Assembly: GCF_003290025.1 (NCBI RefSeq)
Contig: NZ_QNHG01000004.1
Location: forward strand, 593,595 to 657,594
Length of the DNA stretch: 64,000 nucleotides
Direction: 5' to 3'
Source of the DNA: Pseudogemmobacter bohemicus
GTDB lineage: Bacteria > Pseudomonadota > Alphaproteobacteria > Rhodobacterales > Rhodobacteraceae
Of this stretch, positions 1 to 10,370 are shown piece after piece. How positions within the stretch are numbered: position 1 is the first letter of the stretch; the number at the start of each line of letters is the position of its first letter. The notes under the pieces were generated by a model. That model ran no database searches. It was not told where the DNA came from and saw nothing but the letters and a program-made list of their open reading frames with translations. Position numbers and translations under genes: made by a program.

Positions 1-425
1 CGCAGCCCCTCGATAATACCCGCGTGATCCAGCTCGTTTTGCGCGAACTCCACTTCCGGGTAGCTTTCACAGAAGGTGCGGCGCAGCGCCGGGATCACAA
101 CCTGGGCAAAGGTCATCAGGCAGGCGACATGCAAAGGGCCGCGCACCTGACCCGTCACCTCATTCGAAAGCGCATTCAGCTGCGCGGCCTCGGTCAGGAT
201 GCGTCGCGCCTGCTCGACAAAGCTGCGCCCGGCCTGGGTCAGCGACAACCCATGCGCGTGGCGGCGCACAAACAGCGTGATGCGGAATTCGCGCTCCAGC
301 TGCGAGATCGCCGCCGAAACCGAAGGGGCCGAGACATTCACCCGCTCGGCTGCTTCGGTGACCGAGCCGAAATCCCCCACCGCCACCAGATATTCCAGCT
401 GCCTGAGCGTGAACCTGAGCGCCAT
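1..425 (-). CDS. LysR-family transcriptional regulator (C-terminus outside window)
   Basis: This is the N-terminal ~141 residues of a LysR-type DNA-binding regulator; the remainder lies before base 1. Residues 1-60 are the typical winged helix-turn-helix: LRQLEYLVAVGDFGSV, then the recognition segment NVSAPSVSAAISQLE, then FVRRHAHGLSLTQAG. A linker helix rich in Ala/Glu leads into the first strand of the effector-binding domain (GPLHVACLMTFA). The start ATG is at 425. The aspA-type lyase next to it is on the same strand about 160 bp upstream, so the regulator may control it, but LysR genes more often control a divergent neighbour, which would lie outside or overlap the missing side. Effector unknown. 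Confidence 0.9.
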   Translation of the reverse strand, partial: MALRFTLRQLEYLVAVGDFGSVTEAAERVNVSAPSVSAAISQLEREFRITLFVRRHAHGLSLTQAGRSFVEQARRILTEAAQLNALSNEVTGQVRGPLHVACLMTFAQVVIPALRRTFCESYPEVEFAQNELDHAGIIEGL

Positions 426-585
426 GCCTGCCCCTTTCCGATCCCCTGTTGCCGCCCGATCATAGACCAGACCGCCCGCCGGCTGCGAGACTTGCGCGGG
501 GCCGGCGACAGAATTCTGGGCAGGTACAGCGGCGGTGATCATCGCGCTGGCCTCTTGCGGCAGGAAATGGGCATCGGGGCACCCC

Positions 586-1998
<1,413 letters not shown>

Positions 1999-2066
1999 CA
2001 TGGCTCCGGCCGGCAGAGGGATCCCCCCGGGGGGCTGCCCCCGGGTGGCGGTTCGCGAAATGGGGG

Positions 2067-3299
2067 TCAGGCCGGCGTCACCCGGGCCGCAGCGATATGG
2101 CCGGCAAGGCTGTCGGCATCATGCCAGACCCCCCAGATGAAGGAGGACCCGCGCCGGGACAGCCAGGGCAGGCCGAGGAAATACAGCCCCGGCACCGGCG
2201 AGACACCGTTTTTATGCTGCGGGCGGCCGCGCTCGTCGAAGATATCGGCCTTGATCCAGCTGAAATCCAGCGCATAGCCGGTGGCCCAGAGGATGGTGGT
2301 GATCCCCTCTTTCGCCAGATCCAGCGCCAGCACCGGATCGGTCAGGCAGCCAGGGTCCGCCCCGATCAGATGGGCACCGGGTTCAGGCGGCAGGTCGAGG
2401 CCATGCTTTGCCACATGGGCATCGGCCTGTTGCAGAAGGCCCAGGTAATTCGCATCGCCCATGGCGACATTTTTCGCCAGATCGGCGGCGAAATGCATCA
2501 CGCCATTCTCAAAGCGCGCGGTCATGCCGACCAGCCCCATCCCCGCGCCCGCGAGGCGGCGGAAATCGACGGTCTGGCCGCCATGGGCACCGCTGACCGC
2601 GATGGTCACATGTTCGGTGCCGGGCGCCGGGGTGGTGGTGTCCCAGATGCCAAGCGCACCCAGCCACCAGACGAAATCCTTGCCGCGGTAGCGCCTCGGC
2701 GGGCGGTCATGCGGCCCGACCGAAAGCCAGACCTTGCGGCCGGCGCGGCGCAGCTCATCCGCGATCTGCACGCCGGAAGATCCCGCGCCCACCACCAGAA
2801 CGCCGCCTTCGGGCAGCTGGCCGGGGGTCTTGTAGCCATGCGAATGCAGCTGATGAATGCCGGAGGAGGCCGGCACCACCGGCGGGATGATCGGCTTCTG
2901 AAAGGGGCCGGTGGCGGCGACGACGTTCTTCGCCTCGATCACGCCCTGCGAGGTCTCGACCCGGAAGCCGCCCGGCTGCGGCGTAAGCGACGTCACCGTC
3001 ACGCCGCAGCGCACCGGGGATTTGTTCTGCGCCACGCAATCCTCAAAATATTGCGCCACCCGGTCGTGATGGGCAAAGGCATCCGGGTCCAGATCGTCGA
3101 AATTCAGCGAGGGAAAACGGTCATGCCAGGCCGGGCCATTCGCCACCAGGGAATCCCACCGTGCCGTGCGCCAGCTTTCCGCGATGCGGTTCTTTTCCAC
3201 CACCAGATGCGACAGGCCGCGCCGGCCCAGATGCTCGCTCATCGCGACACCGGCCTGGCCGGCCCCGATGACGAGAGTATCGACTTTTTCGACGGACAT
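2067..3299 (-). CDS. FAD-dependent flavin-containing monooxygenase-like protein
   Basis: A 410-residue protein of the flavin monooxygenase / YUCCA-CzcO-like group. The N-terminus has an FAD Rossmann motif (VIGAGQAGVAMSEHL), followed by an ESWR segment typical of single-component FMOs. A second nucleotide-binding motif (VVGAGSSGVQIADELR) near residue 165 would bind NADPH. The segment ILWATGYALDFSWI near residue 340 matches the conserved ATGY motif of the family. Such enzymes oxygenate soft nucleophiles (S or N) or ketones; the substrate cannot be deduced. It starts at an ATG preceded by GAGGAAG. It lies 66 bp upstream of the aspartase gene on the same strand and could be co-transcribed with it. 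Confidence 0.85.
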   Translation of the reverse strand: MSVEKVDTLVIGAGQAGVAMSEHLGRRGLSHLVVEKNRIAESWRTARWDSLVANGPAWHDRFPSLNFDDLDPDAFAHHDRVAQYFEDCVAQNKSPVRCGVTVTSLTPQPGGFRVETSQGVIEAKNVVAATGPFQKPIIPPVVPASSGIHQLHSHGYKTPGQLPEGGVLVVGAGSSGVQIADELRRAGRKVWLSVGPHDRPPRRYRGKDFVWWLGALGIWDTTTPAPGTEHVTIAVSGAHGGQTVDFRRLAGAGMGLVGMTARFENGVMHFAADLAKNVAMGDANYLGLLQQADAHVAKHGLDLPPEPGAHLIGADPGCLTDPVLALDLAKEGITTILWATGYALDFSWIKADIFDERGRPQHKNGVSPVPGLYFLGLPWLSRRGSSFIWGVWHDADSLAGHIAAARVTPA

Positions 3300-3516
3300 T
3301 ACGGCTTCCTCAAGCGGATTGGGTTCAGTGTGACCGCCGGAACGGCCGGTCGCCTGAGGAAATGATGCCGCTGAAAAACCTGATTTGCCTATGAGCCTTT
3401 CTTGCAGCCCTGATTAGGGAGGGTCTAAGCCGCAGCCCGGCGCCGAAGCAGCAAACGCGCTGCCCGCAGAACGGGCAATGCTTACGGCGAAGGCCGGCAG
3501 CCTTGCCATCACCCCC

Positions 3517-4467
3517 TCAGCCGCAGGGACGTTTCCAGTCGAAAAAGTCAGGGCCGGCGCGGCCCAGCAGATCGCGCGCAAGGCTTGCGCCAAGCGCGGC
3601 TGCGTCCGGGGCGGGGCATGTCCCCCCGACCGTCAGACGCCCGGCCCCATTGGTGCGCAGGATCTCGCCCCGGAAATGGATCACGCCATCGGTCAGCCGC
3701 GCAAGGCCGGCAATCGGCGTCTGGCAATTCCCTTCCAGCGTGGCAAGAAAGGTCCTCTCGCAGGCCATTTCCCGCTCGCAAACCGGGTCATGCAGCGGCA
3801 TCAGCAGATCGCGCACCCAGAGGTCGCCCTTGCGGCGCTGGATCGCCAGCGCGGCCTGACCGACAGCGGGCAGCATCTCTTCGGTCTCGATGATCTTCCA
3901 GCCGTGATCCTTCATCCCCAGCCGGTTCAGCCCGGCCAGCGCAAGGAAGGTGCAATCGGCCAGCCCCTGTTCCAGTTTCGCCAGCCGCGACTGCACATTG
4001 CCACGGAAATTCACGATGCGCAGATCGGGGCGGGCGAACAGCGTCTGCGCGCCGCGCCGCATGCTCGACGTGCCGACCGTCGCGCCCGGAGGCAGATCGT
4101 CAAGGCTGCGATATTTATGGGAAACCAGCACGTCGCGCGGGTCTTCGCGGGGCAGGAAAATATCCGAGACGAGGCCATCGGGCTCGGCCACGGCCATATC
4201 CTTGACGCAATGCACGGCAAGGTCGATGCGACCATCCAGCAGCGCCTCTTCCAGCTCTTTGGTGAACAGCCCCTTGCCACCGATCTCTTTCAGAAGCTTG
4301 TCAAGCACCCGGTCGGCCGTGGTCTTGATCACCACGATCTCGAAAGCCTCGACCGGCAGATTATGCCTTGCGCGAAGCCAGTCGCGGGTCTGGAACGCCT
4401 GCACCAGCGCCAGCGGCGATCCGCGCGTACCGATACGAAGAGGAGTGCTGGCGTCAGGCTGTCTCAT
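3517..4467 (-). CDS. hemC: hydroxymethylbilane synthase (porphobilinogen deaminase)
   Basis: A 316-residue cytoplasmic enzyme that polymerises four porphobilinogen molecules into hydroxymethylbilane in tetrapyrrole synthesis. It begins LRIGTRGSPLALVQA, contains the DLAVHCVKDM region, the substrate-binding GTSSMRR segment and NFRGNVQSRLAKL, and the dipyrromethane-cofactor cysteine in LEGNCQTPIAG. A longer reading frame starts 12 codons earlier, but the ATG at 4467 places the TRGSPLA motif at the usual distance from the N-terminus. Most homologues have HSxKD where this protein has HCVKD, a mild deviation. The neighbours are not haem genes, so it appears to stand alone. Confidence 0.95.
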   Translation of the reverse strand: MRQPDASTPLRIGTRGSPLALVQAFQTRDWLRARHNLPVEAFEIVVIKTTADRVLDKLLKEIGGKGLFTKELEEALLDGRIDLAVHCVKDMAVAEPDGLVSDIFLPREDPRDVLVSHKYRSLDDLPPGATVGTSSMRRGAQTLFARPDLRIVNFRGNVQSRLAKLEQGLADCTFLALAGLNRLGMKDHGWKIIETEEMLPAVGQAALAIQRRKGDLWVRDLLMPLHDPVCEREMACERTFLATLEGNCQTPIAGLARLTDGVIHFRGEILRTNGAGRLTVGGTCPAPDAAALGASLARDLLGRAGPDFFDWKRPCG

Positions 4468-4583
4468 GGCGCTTCCGATAGGCTGGCAAAGCTGCGCTGG
4501 CAACTGGAATCATTCTCAAACGGACGGATTGCCGCGACGCGATTTGTCGCAGCGAAGGGTCCGTCAGGCCCCGGCTGTCGGGA

Positions 4584-5126
4584 TCAGCCGCCGGCAGCCG
4601 CCCGCATCCGGCCAGCCTCGCTGTCATGGTCGATCAGATTGCGCATCAGCATGACGCCGCCCATGAATTCGACGCCGCCGGCCATGGAATCCATGATCAC
4701 CTTCACCGTCTCATCGGCGCCGATCGCATTGCCATCCAGCGCGATTTCCGACGGCAGCTCCACCACGCCAAGCGTCGTCATGGTCTTATAGGCCTGGCTC
4801 AGATGCGGGCAGGACCATTCCATATGCATGGTCAGCGGGCATTTGATGAAGAGCCCGGGTTTTGTGTGCCAGAGCTTCAGCTCATTGCGGTCCTCCAGCG
4901 CGAAGGACAGCTCCACCGCGCTGTTGAGACGGAATTCCTGCTGGAAGATGCGGCGCGCCACCTGTTCGCAGCCCTGAAGCAGCGTGTCGAAATCGGTCGA
5001 TGCCAGCGGCACCACCACCTCGCCGCTGCCATTGCCACTGTAGCGGACGCGGAGTTCACGCGCCCCTTCCGGAGTCGTCCCGATCTTCGCCGAAGCAATC
5101 GAAAGGCTGTAAGTCTGCACTGACAT
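4584..5126 (-). CDS. hypothetical protein, 180 residues
   Basis: I do not recognise this protein. It is soluble, with no signal peptide or membrane segment. The first half is predicted beta-rich with a run typical of a small barrel or sandwich (GSGEVVVPLASTDFDTLL). It has two cysteines about 14 residues apart in the middle (LFIKCPLTMHMEWSCPHLS) that could bind metal or form a disulfide. The C-terminal third is helical and ends in a Met/Gly-rich stretch (MAGGVEFMGGVMLMRNLI). It starts with an ATG preceded by GGAAT and has GC-rich codon use like its neighbours, so it is likely a real gene. It lies 116 bp upstream of hemC on the same strand. Confidence 0.7.
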   Translation of the reverse strand: MSVQTYSLSIASAKIGTTPEGARELRVRYSGNGSGEVVVPLASTDFDTLLQGCEQVARRIFQQEFRLNSAVELSFALEDRNELKLWHTKPGLFIKCPLTMHMEWSCPHLSQAYKTMTTLGVVELPSEIALDGNAIGADETVKVIMDSMAGGVEFMGGVMLMRNLIDHDSEAGRMRAAAGG

Positions 5127-5222
5127 GACGGGATTCCTGATATACGCCCGATATACGCGCGCCCAATATAGGCCGCGCAGCGCCCGGTCACAACGGTTTC
5201 CCCAGGGATTTCCCGCCGCGGT

Positions 5223-6581
5223 TCAGCCTTTCCAGGGACCGGCCAGCCCCGCCTCGCGCATCAGCGTCGAAAGCCGGTTCGCGGCCAGAACCAGCGCCTC
5301 GCCCTGCGAGACATTCCCTGCCTCAAGCCGTGCCATCCCCGCCGCGAAATCGGCGGCGGCGGCCCCTAGCCCGCTGCCGGCGACACGCGCCAGATCCGGC
5401 TTTGCGACGCCGCCAAGGCCTGCCGGCGTCAACGGGCCGCCATCGCTATAGCCCTCGGGCAGGTCGCCTTTCAGATTGCGCACCACCCGGTTCCGGATCG
5501 CCTCCAGCAGCTGATCCGCCGCCTGGATCGCGCCGGCCACCCGGGTCGGGTGATCGGTATCGGCCGCCGCATGCGGCAACAGCGAAAGCCGCGCGCCATG
5601 GCGCGCGACCAGGGCCAGATAAGGTTGCATCGGCCCGGACAGCGCGCCCGCCGCGTCGCTGAACAGATCCGCATCAATCGCCGCGAAACCAACCTGGCCC
5701 GCGCTCAGCGCCCGGTCCAGCGCCGGGATATCCACCAGCTCGCCCCGGTCATAGTTCAGCAGCACCGCGCCCGGCGCGAGCGCGGCCAGCACCGCCTCAT
5801 TGATCAGCCCGGCATTGGCAAAACCCTCGGGCCCCTTCGGCCCCAGCCCCAGATGGACCGAGAGTGCATCCGCCCCGATTGCTGCCTCCTCGGGGCTGGC
5901 GGCCCAGCGAAACCCCTCGCTCTGGATCCAGAGCCGGTGACGCGGGCGGGCATGGATCACCACCTCCATCCCGAAGGCGCGGGCCAACAGCGCCACCTCG
6001 CGCCCGATATTGCCGTAACCGATCACCGCGAGCCGCTGCCCCTCCAGCTTGCGCGTCGGATATTGCGCCAGGTCGCGGCCGGTATCGAAGCGCCCCGCCA
6101 CCACCAGCGCATGCAGCGCCTCGACCGGCAGATCGGGCCGCTGCCGGATCAGCGCCTTCATCACCATCTGCGCCGTTGCCCGCGCATTGATCCCGGGCGT
6201 GTTCATCAAAGGCGCTGCGCCCCCCAGCCCGTCACCGCCGCCCCAGCTGGCCGATCCCATATTGCCGGTGCCGGTGCCGATCCGCACCCCGCCCAGATCG
6301 AACCGCGTCCCGGCGGGCAGAAAGGTCGCCGCCGCGATCACCGCGTCGTAAAGCCCATCCCCCGCCTCGGCGATCAGCGCGTCGCTGGTCGAGAGATGCG
6401 GCATATAGAAGAAACCCGCCCTGCCTTCTTCCGCCCGCACCGCCCTGGCCGAGCCGATATGGAACCGCCCTCCGCCGCTTTCGACATGGGCGCGAAAGCC
6501 CGAGCAATCCGGCTCTCCCGCCGCATCAAAGGCAAGGCCAACAAGGTCGGCCACCAGAATCTTCGGGCTGTTGCGGGTCAT
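5223..6581 (-). CDS. D-isomer-specific 2-hydroxyacid dehydrogenase family protein
   Basis: A 452-residue protein with the 2-hydroxyacid dehydrogenase fold: NTPGINARATAQMV at about residues 127-140, an NAD(P) Rossmann motif VIGYGNIGREVALLARAFGM at about 186-205, and a late LSLLPHAAADTDHPTR segment that supplies the catalytic histidine. The family interconverts 2-keto and D-2-hydroxy acids. It is over 100 residues longer than typical members; extra length lies at the N-terminus and at the C-terminal helical tail, which resembles the longer phosphoglycerate-dehydrogenase-like members. It is divergent from the sulfone operon across a 323-bp gap. Substrate unknown. Confidence 0.8.
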   Translation of the reverse strand: MTRNSPKILVADLVGLAFDAAGEPDCSGFRAHVESGGGRFHIGSARAVRAEEGRAGFFYMPHLSTSDALIAEAGDGLYDAVIAAATFLPAGTRFDLGGVRIGTGTGNMGSASWGGGDGLGGAAPLMNTPGINARATAQMVMKALIRQRPDLPVEALHALVVAGRFDTGRDLAQYPTRKLEGQRLAVIGYGNIGREVALLARAFGMEVVIHARPRHRLWIQSEGFRWAASPEEAAIGADALSVHLGLGPKGPEGFANAGLINEAVLAALAPGAVLLNYDRGELVDIPALDRALSAGQVGFAAIDADLFSDAAGALSGPMQPYLALVARHGARLSLLPHAAADTDHPTRVAGAIQAADQLLEAIRNRVVRNLKGDLPEGYSDGGPLTPAGLGGVAKPDLARVAGSGLGAAAADFAAGMARLEAGNVSQGEALVLAANRLSTLMREAGLAGPWKG

Positions 6582-6843
6582 CCGGCGCTCCTTTTCGGGC
6601 AGTCTCCATCACAGAGCCGGGCCAGGGATCCTCTGCAAGCGATTTTCACCGCCCATCCGAGGATGACACGAAAAAATTCCCCTTCTGCGATGCAGCATTT
6701 CCCCCCTTCGATGCGACGACAGCGCAGATCCTTCCCCCGGTACGGCCAGATCCGGTTGATCGAGGCGCCGGATCCGCTGCCCCTGACGGGCGCATTTTTG
6801 TATATTGCGGAAGAAACTGTCTGCGTTTTGGTTGAATTTGGAA

Positions 6844-6859
6844 TGGCTTGTTCCGGGCA
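6844..6859 (+). promoter_or_regulatory. possible sigma-54 (-24/-12) promoter
   Basis: The 323-bp gap between the divergent dehydrogenase and FMN reductase contains TGGCTTGTTCCGGGCA. It has the invariant sigma-54 GG, a 10-bp spacer and GC, and the TGGC of the -24 box; the -12 box is GGGC rather than the usual TTGC. It ends 45 bp before the reductase ATG. In Pseudomonas, sfn genes are expressed from sigma-54 promoters with the activator SfnR, which makes this plausible but unproven. The rest of the gap shows nothing else clear. Confidence 0.3.
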
Positions 6860-6904
6860 TCGGGTTTTATCACGACGGGACTGGTCGGGATTGAGGAAAG
6901 CCGG

Positions 6905-7465
6905 ATGTCTGAACTTCATATCGTGGGCCTTGCCGGCAATATCACCGCGCCGTCGAAGACGCGGGCGCTTGTCGGGCAGGCGCTTGGGCTGGCGGGGGAT
7001 GCGCTTCATGCCCGCACCACCCTCTTTGACATCGCCGATTTCGGCGAGGATCTTGGCCGGGCGCGCCGGGCCGGCGATCTGGCTCCGGGGGCGCAGCGCA
7101 ATCTCGAGACGCTTTTGCGCGCCGATGCGCTGATTGTGGCGACGCCGGTTTACAAGGGCTCTTACCCCGGGCTTTTCAAACATCTGATCGACCTGATCGA
7201 CCCTGCTGCGCTGATCCGCAAACCGGTGCTGATCGCGGCCACCGGCGGCGGTGAGAAACACGCGCTGGCGGTCGAACACCAGCTGCGCCCGCTCTTCGCC
7301 TTTTTCGAGGCCCGGCTCCTGTCGACCGCCGTGCATGTCTCGGATCGCGACTTCTCGGAAGGGCGGCTGGGCGACGGCCCCGCGCTCGACCGGCTGGCCC
7401 GCGCCATCGAGGAATTCACCACGATTTTCCCCGGCGCCGCCCGCATCCGCGCCGCCGCCGAATAG
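6905..7465 (+). CDS. msuE: NADPH-dependent FMN reductase, MsuE/SsuE type
   Basis: A 186-residue flavodoxin-fold FMN reductase that supplies FMNH2 to the adjacent two-component monooxygenase. The N-terminus VGLAGNITAPSKTRALV is the phosphate-binding loop of this family, and the segment TPVYKGSYPGLFKHLIDL contains the conserved TPVYxxSY motif. C-terminal LLSTAVHVSDRDF is also usual. The frame is open further upstream but the ATG at 6905 gives the normal length. It is followed after only 18 bp by sfnG, so the two are co-transcribed and form an FMNH2 donor-acceptor pair for sulfur scavenging. Confidence 0.88.
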   Translation: MSELHIVGLAGNITAPSKTRALVGQALGLAGDALHARTTLFDIADFGEDLGRARRAGDLAPGAQRNLETLLRADALIVATPVYKGSYPGLFKHLIDLIDPAALIRKPVLIAATGGGEKHALAVEHQLRPLFAFFEARLLSTAVHVSDRDFSEGRLGDGPALDRLARAIEEFTTIFPGAARIRAAAE

Positions 7466-7483
7466 ATATTCAGGAGCCCCCCC

Positions 7484-8575
7484 ATGACCGCCGATCCCGT
7501 CAGATTCGCCTATTGGGTGCCCAATGTTTCGGGCGGCCTCGTGATCTCGACTGTCGAACAGCGCACCAGCTGGACCCCCGAATACAACCGCAAACTGGCG
7601 CAGATCGCCGAGGCCGCCGGCTTTGACTACGCGCTGAGCCAGATCCGCTTTACCGCCGGCTATGGTGCTGACAATCAACATGAATCCGTCTCGTTCAGCC
7701 AGGATCTTCTGGCCCATACCCAGCGTCTGAAGGTGATTGCGGCGCTGCTGCCAGGCCCCTGGAACCCGGCGCTGGCGGCCAAGCAGATCGCCACCATCAA
7801 CCATCTTTCCGGCGGGCGGATCGCGGTCAATGTGGTCTCGGGCTGGTTTCGGGGCGAGTTCGCCGCGATCGGCGAGCACTGGCTGGACCATGATGAGCGC
7901 TACCGCAGATCCGAGGAATTCATCCGGGCGCTGCGCGGCATCTGGGCCGAGGAAAGCTTTACCTTCCGCGGCGATTTCTACCGCTTCAACGACTATAGCC
8001 TCAAGCCCAAACCTCTTGATCCGCAACCGGAAATCTTCCAGGGTGGCTCGTCGCGCGCGGCGCGGGACATGGCGGCGCGCGTCTCGGACTGGTATTTCAC
8101 CAACGGCAATACCCCCGAGGGGCTCCGTGCCCAGGTCGATGACATCCGCGAGAAAGCCGCCGCAAACGGGCACAAGGTGAAGGTCGGCATCAACGCCTTC
8201 GCCATCATCCGCGAGACCGAGGCCGAGGCCCGGGCGGTCTTGCAAGAGATCATCGCGAAGGCGAACCCCGAAGCCGTGGCCGGCTTTGCCGGCCAGGTGA
8301 AAAACGCCGGAAAGGCCAGCCCCGAAGGCGAGGGAAACTGGGCGAAATCCTCCTTCGAGGACCTGGTGCAGTATAATGACGGCTTCCGGTCAAACCTGAT
8401 CGGAACCCCCCGCCAGGTGGCCGAACGCATCGTCGGCCTCAAACAGGCAGGCGCCGATCTCGTGCTGCTGGGCTTCCTCCATTTCCAGGAAGAGGTCGAA
8501 TATTTCGGGAAACACGTCATCCCAATCGTCCGCGAAATCGAAACAAAACAAAAACAAAACATCGCCGCCGAATAA
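7484..8575 (+). CDS. sfnG: dimethyl-sulfone monooxygenase
   Basis: A 363-residue bacterial luciferase-fold FMNH2-dependent monooxygenase. It matches SfnG in length and in segments such as RFAYWVPNVSGGLVIST, AAGFDYALSQIRFTAGYGA and NVVSGWFRGEFAAIGEHWL. SfnG converts dimethyl sulfone to methanesulfinate, feeding sulfur assimilation when sulfate is scarce. An upstream AGGAG precedes the ATG. Together with the reductase it makes a minimal sfn unit; no msuD/msuC or SfnR-type activator is present nearby. The decayed ABC ATPase just downstream may once have belonged to a sulfonate-type operon, but it looks more like a branched-chain amino-acid transporter relic. Confidence 0.9.
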   Translation: MTADPVRFAYWVPNVSGGLVISTVEQRTSWTPEYNRKLAQIAEAAGFDYALSQIRFTAGYGADNQHESVSFSQDLLAHTQRLKVIAALLPGPWNPALAAKQIATINHLSGGRIAVNVVSGWFRGEFAAIGEHWLDHDERYRRSEEFIRALRGIWAEESFTFRGDFYRFNDYSLKPKPLDPQPEIFQGGSSRAARDMAARVSDWYFTNGNTPEGLRAQVDDIREKAAANGHKVKVGINAFAIIRETEAEARAVLQEIIAKANPEAVAGFAGQVKNAGKASPEGEGNWAKSSFEDLVQYNDGFRSNLIGTPRQVAERIVGLKQAGADLVLLGFLHFQEEVEYFGKHVIPIVREIETKQKQNIAAE

Positions 8576-8708
8576 ACGCGATACCCAAACCCCATGGTCG
8601 GCCCGATATGCCGGCGGCCCGCTGCCGCCGCGCGCCAAGGGTTGCCCGCTGCCGGAGCGGCGCCCTTTTGCATCCCGGACCGACGCCGCGGGGCCGCTGA
8701 CGGCCAGC

Positions 8709-9433
8709 GTCGCGCCGGCCTTGCAGCTCGGTGGCCTCTCGCTGGGTTTTGGCGGCAGCCGGGCGCTGAAAGATGGGTCTTTCGATGTCCGCCCCGGCGA
8801 GATGGGCGGTGATCGGGCCGAATGGCGCCCGGAAATCCTCGCTGATCAATGGGATCAGCGGGCTTTGTCGCACCGATCAGGGCCAGAGCGCTCTTGGCGG
8901 CCATAGCTTTGCCCATGTGCCGCCCGGCCGGCTGCCCGGGCCTCGCGTGGCGCGGACCTTCCAGAATCTCGCCCGGTTTCCCGGGCTGACGATCGCCGAA
9001 AACATCGCCTGTGGCCTCGTCTTCCGCCACCGCGCCTTTGCCAGGCCCCCGTCCTGCCCGCCACCCGGCGCGAGGCGCGCGGAACCGATGCAAGGCTGCG
9101 CGAGATCGCCGACCTTCCCGGCCTTGGCCCGCATCTGCCGCGCCTTGTCCCGACCCAGCCTTTCGGCTGCAACAACAGGTGGGCTGGCGCGCCCTGATCG
9201 CGGATCCACGCCTTCTCTTGCCGGATGAGCCGATGGCCGGGCTGACCGGCACCGAAAAAGCCGCCATGGCCAGCCATATCCGCATCATCCGCGACCGGCT
9301 GGGCCTGCCGGTGATCCTGATCGAGCATGATATCGGCGTTGTGATGGGGCTTTCAGACCGCATCGTCGTGCTCAACCATGGCGAGATGATCGCCGATGGC
9401 AGCCCCACCGGCACCGCCGCGACCCCGAGGTGA
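8709..9433 (+). pseudogene. shredded LivG-type ABC transporter ATPase
   Basis: Pieces of one ATPase appear in successive frames: LQLGGLSLGFGGSRALKDG at ~8721, then VIGPNGARKSSLINGISGL at ~8805, RTFQNLARFPGLTIAENIA at ~8956, and finally DPRLLLPDEPMAGL and VILIEHDIGVVMGLSDRIVV at ~9200-9370. These match in order the Walker A, Q-loop, Walker B and H-loop regions of branched-chain amino-acid-type ATPases. At least two frameshifts separate them, the Walker A glycine before Lys is replaced by Arg, and the ABC signature is lost, so it cannot be functional. The ~130 bases before it hold no gene. It marks the start of a decayed stretch that continues to ~10.3 kb. Confidence 0.8.
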
Positions 9434-9483
9434 CCGCCCCTGCCGAATTTTCGGGCAACTGCCGCGCTACAGTGATCAGGTTG

Positions 9484-9697
9484 ACAGCTTCAAGCTCTCT
9501 ATGCCGGATCAGGCTACATTGACCTGTCGGTACGGGATGAGCAAAATATCCGGATCCAAGCCGCCAGGCATCGGAGCCGTGCCACCTTCGATTACAGCAA
9601 GGATCTGCCGCTGACATCGGTGCCCATGACCGCCAGCGATGCCGATCTGGGGGCTGCCGTTCTGAAGGCACTGACAAGCTGTCAGGCTGCCATCTGA
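9484..9697 (+). pseudogene. C-terminal fragment of a small protein, perhaps a CdiI/DUF1436-like immunity protein
   Basis: A frame without a start codon, closed upstream by a stop at 9481, encodes about 70 residues: GSGYIDLSVRDEQNIRI, then a Phe/Tyr-rich link, then LTSVPMTASDADLGAAVLKA ending in SCQAAI. The pattern, a short beta pair followed by a helix of the form SxxxLGxAVxxAL, reminded me of contact-dependent-inhibition immunity proteins (DUF1436), but this is recall of a pattern and not a search. There is no matching toxin in the window. It lies between the ATPase relic and a transposase relic, so it is probably debris. Confidence 0.3.
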
Positions 9698-9830
9698 AAC
9701 AGTCTTCATGCAGAACAGGCACGGCGGGCTTTCTTCCCTTTGCTGGTGACCCAAGAGGGTGCAGAGCCTCTGGCCCATGGCAATTAGCGTAGCGGCCAGA
9801 AGGCGCAGCCGGAAAGAATTGCCCAGGATG

Positions 9831-9992
9831 TGTTGACAAATGGCGAAGCGAGAGCCTGATGCAGGCGATGTCGATGAAGCCGAGGAAACTGTCTGCGGTT
9901 TTGTCGTAGCGGGTTGCCAAGCGGCGACTGTTCTTGAGTTTGTTGAAGCACCGCCCGACCATGTTGCGCAGGGTATAGATCGTCATGTCGAC
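9831..9992 (-). mobile_element. IS5-family transposase remnant (C-terminal end)
   Basis: About 54 residues in one minus-strand frame, TLRNMVGRCFNKLKNSRR then LATRYDKTADSFLGFIDIA, match the extreme C-terminus of IS5-type DDE transposases, where the catalytic Glu region is followed by this Arg/Lys-rich helix. The catalytic core is absent and no terminal inverted repeats were found. The surrounding frame continues for no recognisable reason on both sides. The interval 9993-10370 has no recognisable gene. This relic explains part of the 8.7-10.3 kb decay zone. Confidence 0.75.
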
Positions 9993-10370
9993 CACCTTGC
10001 GCACCCTGCCGCAGAATTCGGAAGCACCGGACAGCGATTTCACATAGTCGCGGAGAGTTGAGTGGCGGCAGATCGTCGGGTTGCTGGCATCGAACCCGGG
10101 AGAGGATTTCGGGGGTTTTTGCCGGGATCTCTCGGGGCTTTGCGCATTTTCACCGCCGGCGGTCGTCCTTCGCTTCGGTGCGGTGGGCGTTGGGGTGATC
10201 CGGTCGGGGAAAGCACCGGCGCTGGCAGGGCCTTGGCGGCCGCGAGAAGATCCTCGGGCTGCGATCCCTGGACTGCTCAGGGCCGCCGTCACGCCGCCTC
10301 TCGGACCAGGCGGAGGCCCGGGGCTGGTGCCCCCCCGGTTACAGATATCCCGGGGGAAGAAGGCAGACCC

